Positions 5,331 through 6,709 of a stretch of DNA of 6,709 nt are shown here, piece by piece. Made by a program: the position numbers and the translations under genes. The stretch covers positions 1 to 6,709 of the forward strand of contig CAJWVP010000164.1 of the NCBI GenBank assembly GCA_913048145.1. Direction: 5' to 3'. Within the stretch, counting starts at the first letter, position 1. The number at the start of each line of letters is the position of its first letter. The notes below the pieces were generated by a model. That model was not told the origin of the DNA, did no database searches, and was given only the letters and a program-made list of their open reading frames with translations. Source of the stretch: an uncultured Rhodospirillaceae bacterium. Its GTDB lineage: Bacteria > Pseudomonadota > Alphaproteobacteria > Rhodospirillales > Casp-alpha2.

Positions 5331-5957
5331 TTATTCGGGGATGACTGCATCCGCGAAGGGCGTTAAGGCTTCGCACCTAGCGACAAATGACGTCAAGGCC
5401 GGCGCGGCATTCGCCAAGTTCAGATTAGGCCGAACTGCCGTGGCAAAGGAGTAGGCAACCACGGCGCTTATATCCGACTGGCTCATGCGATCCGTATTTG
5501 ACAGCCAACCGGTTTCCCCAACTTCGCTTGCCAAGCGATCCAAATATTGCAGTCCACCAATGGCGCGAGAATCGTTATGTTCGGCCCAGGGTTCGTGAAC
5601 CTTCTCTTGCGGGCGGTGCCGATATTCATAGACGGCCCATTGTGCCCGGTCCATCGATCCGACGGCCACGGCCGTGTCCTTCATTACCCGGCGGCGTTCC
5701 GGACCATTGGCAGGGGTCAGCCGCTTTGAATCGCCAGCCAGCTCATCCAAGTAATCCAGGATTGCGTAACTTTCGACCAAAACATCCCCATCATCCAGGA
5801 CTATGGTTGGCACGCGGATCAGCGGATTGTGGCACCTGATTTGATCTGGACTGGCGAACGCCAGGATGCTGTTTTGCTCATAAGGCTGGTCCATTACGTT
5901 CATGCTTATCGCGACGCGTCGGACGAATGGAGAGAGGTAGCTACCGATAAGTTGCAA
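5331..5957 (-). CDS. Glutathione S-transferase family protein
   Basis: At 208 residues this has the normal length and two-domain plan of a cytosolic glutathione transferase. The N-terminal thioredoxin-like domain (about 1-72) starts LIGSYLSPFVRRVAISMN, with Ser9 in the usual place of the catalytic residue. It continues with RVPTIVLDDGDVLVESYAIL, containing the cis-Pro50 and the Glu62-Ser63 pair that binds the glutamyl part of glutathione. The helical C-terminal domain has the capping motif SQSD (159-162). The start is TTG at 5957: it places the first beta strand exactly where the family begins, and a GGAG lies about 11 bases upstream. An in-frame TAG upstream (5988-5990) limits any extension to ten codons without ATG or GTG. 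It follows the dehydrogenase gene by 36 bases on the same strand and probably shares its transcript. The role could be conjugation, isomerisation or thiol reduction; the substrate is unknown. Confidence 0.86.
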   Translation of the reverse strand: MQLIGSYLSPFVRRVAISMNVMDQPYEQNSILAFASPDQIRCHNPLIRVPTIVLDDGDVLVESYAILDYLDELAGDSKRLTPANGPERRRVMKDTAVAVGSMDRAQWAVYEYRHRPQEKVHEPWAEHNDSRAIGGLQYLDRLASEVGETGWLSNTDRMSQSDISAVVAYSFATAVRPNLNLANAAPALTSFVARCEALTPFADAVIPE

Positions 5958-5993
5958 GTTCTGAATAGCTCCGATGATTAGAGATATCTAGGA

Positions 5994-6709
5994 TCAGATG
6001 GTAATGGAAAAGCCGCCATCAATGGGGATCGCCGTGCCGGTTAGAAAATCCGACGCAGGGCTTGCCAGATAAACTGCCAAACCGGCCAGGTCGTCCGGCT
6101 CGCCCCAGCGACCCGCCGGTGTTCGTGCCAGCACCTTCTCGTGCAGCCCGGGCACATCTTCACGGGCCTTGATGGTCAGGTCCGTGTTGATCCATCCAGG
6201 CAGATAGCAATTAACTTGGATGTTATCCTCTGCCCAGGCCGTAGCGTGGCTGCGGGTCATCTGCATGATACCGCCCTTCGACGACCCGTAGGCAGACCCC
6301 CAGGGGGAGCCAAACAAGGACAGCATGGATCCATTGTTAAGGATCTTGCCGCCGCCGGCCTTCTTCATAAGCGGATAGCAGGCCTTCGAACAGAGAAAGG
6401 CGCTGGTCAGGTTCGTATCGAGAACCTGGCGCCATTCCTCTTCCGACAACTCCTCCGGTCGTTTGCGGATGTTGATACCGGCGTTGTTGATCAGGATGTG
6501 AATTGCACCCCATCGACCAACAACGGCAGCAATCATCACGTCCACGGCGTCTGCATCGCAAACGTCCGTCTCAACCGCCATGGCGTCCGCGCCCAATGCC
6601 TCAATCTCCACAACCGCCTTGGCATTCTTGTCTGAGTTGCGACCGATCACGGCGACCTTCGCGCCGACTTCCGCTAGGCCCTTCGCCATGCCCAGACCAA
6701 TGCCGCCAT
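5994..6709 (-). CDS. Short-chain dehydrogenase/reductase (SDR), 5' end cut by the window edge
   Basis: This is a cytoplasmic NAD(P)-dependent oxidoreductase of the classical SDR type. The frame stays open to the right edge, so the Met at 6689 is internal: the residues before it read GGIGLG, the end of the TGxxxGIG cofactor loop, and only about 10-15 N-terminal residues should be missing. Counting from that Met, other motifs are NNAG (68-71), Asn93 in DTNLTSAFL, Ser121, and YGSSK with Tyr134 and Lys138, completing the Asn-Ser-Tyr-Lys tetrad. PGWINTD and a C-terminal LTGTAIPIDGGFS are typical of sugar-acid, glucose or 3-oxoacyl dehydrogenases. An Arg right after the second strand (VIGRN) hints at NADP, though this is weak. 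The substrate cannot be fixed. It is probably the upstream gene of a transcript with the GST-like gene. Confidence 0.9.
   Translation of the reverse strand, partial: GGIGLGMAKGLAEVGAKVAVIGRNSDKNAKAVVEIEALGADAMAVETDVCDADAVDVMIAAVVGRWGAIHILINNAGINIRKRPEELSEEEWRQVLDTNLTSAFLCSKACYPLMKKAGGGKILNNGSMLSLFGSPWGSAYGSSKGGIMQMTRSHATAWAEDNIQVNCYLPGWINTDLTIKAREDVPGLHEKVLARTPAGRWGEPDDLAGLAVYLASPASDFLTGTAIPIDGGFSITI

Noticed and set aside
5322..5333. Small hairpin just after the GST stop as a terminator
   Set aside because: The stem is only four base pairs and no T-run follows it, so an intrinsic terminator is not supported.
5042..5454. Overlapping plus-strand ORFs across the GSCFA/GST gap
   Set aside because: They straddle two real minus-strand genes and their promoter gap, lack ribosome sites and have no recognisable motifs.
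5979..5990. AGATATCT palindrome in the SDR-GST gap
   Set aside because: Eight bases in a 36-base gap within a probable operon; no promoter elements accompany it.
6141..6635. 164-codon plus-strand ORF opposite the SDR gene
   Set aside because: The SDR motifs on the minus strand are complete and in order, and this frame has no recognisable domain or start signal.

Overview
The window is a GC-rich, gene-dense bacterial segment. Protein families, Shine-Dalgarno sites and tight ATGA or short-gap spacing fit a proteobacterium, most likely an alphaproteobacterium. That lineage call is an impression from sequence style, since no marker gene is present. There is no rRNA, tRNA, CRISPR array, insertion sequence or phage gene.

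Layout. At 1-88 (minus) lies the N-terminus of a probable membrane protein that continues off the left edge. A comparatively AT-rich divergent spacer of about 500 bases follows (89-596). It holds two 5-N6-5 inverted repeats, a repeated two-block motif, a weak promoter candidate and a doubtful 28-codon leader ORF. At 597-2941 (plus) come two translationally coupled genes (ATGA overlap): a two-domain hot-dog acyl-CoA dehydratase/hydratase and a family III (CaiB/BaiF) CoA-transferase. Together they look like a CoA-activation plus enoyl-CoA hydration module for an unidentified organic acid. Everything after this is on the minus strand.

Reading in the direction of transcription, a short-chain dehydrogenase (cut at its 5' end by the right edge) is followed after 36 bases by a glutathione S-transferase-like protein. 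After a 121-base gap with a plausible sigma70-type promoter comes a GSCFA-domain (SGNH-like) esterase/acyltransferase, and 13 bases later a Fe(II)/2-oxoglutarate-dependent dioxygenase of the PhyH type. The stop codons of the dioxygenase and the CoA-transferase interlock in one CTAG, so the two convergent operons have no spacer between them. A 13-bp perfect inverted repeat lies inside the CoA-transferase gene shortly before this junction.

The most unusual parts are the GSCFA esterase plus 2-oxoglutarate oxygenase pair, which may be a small tailoring operon of unknown substrate, and the strong intragenic hairpin beside the spacer-free convergent junction. The metabolic genes themselves belong to well-known families. 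I see no clear evidence of a wholly new system.
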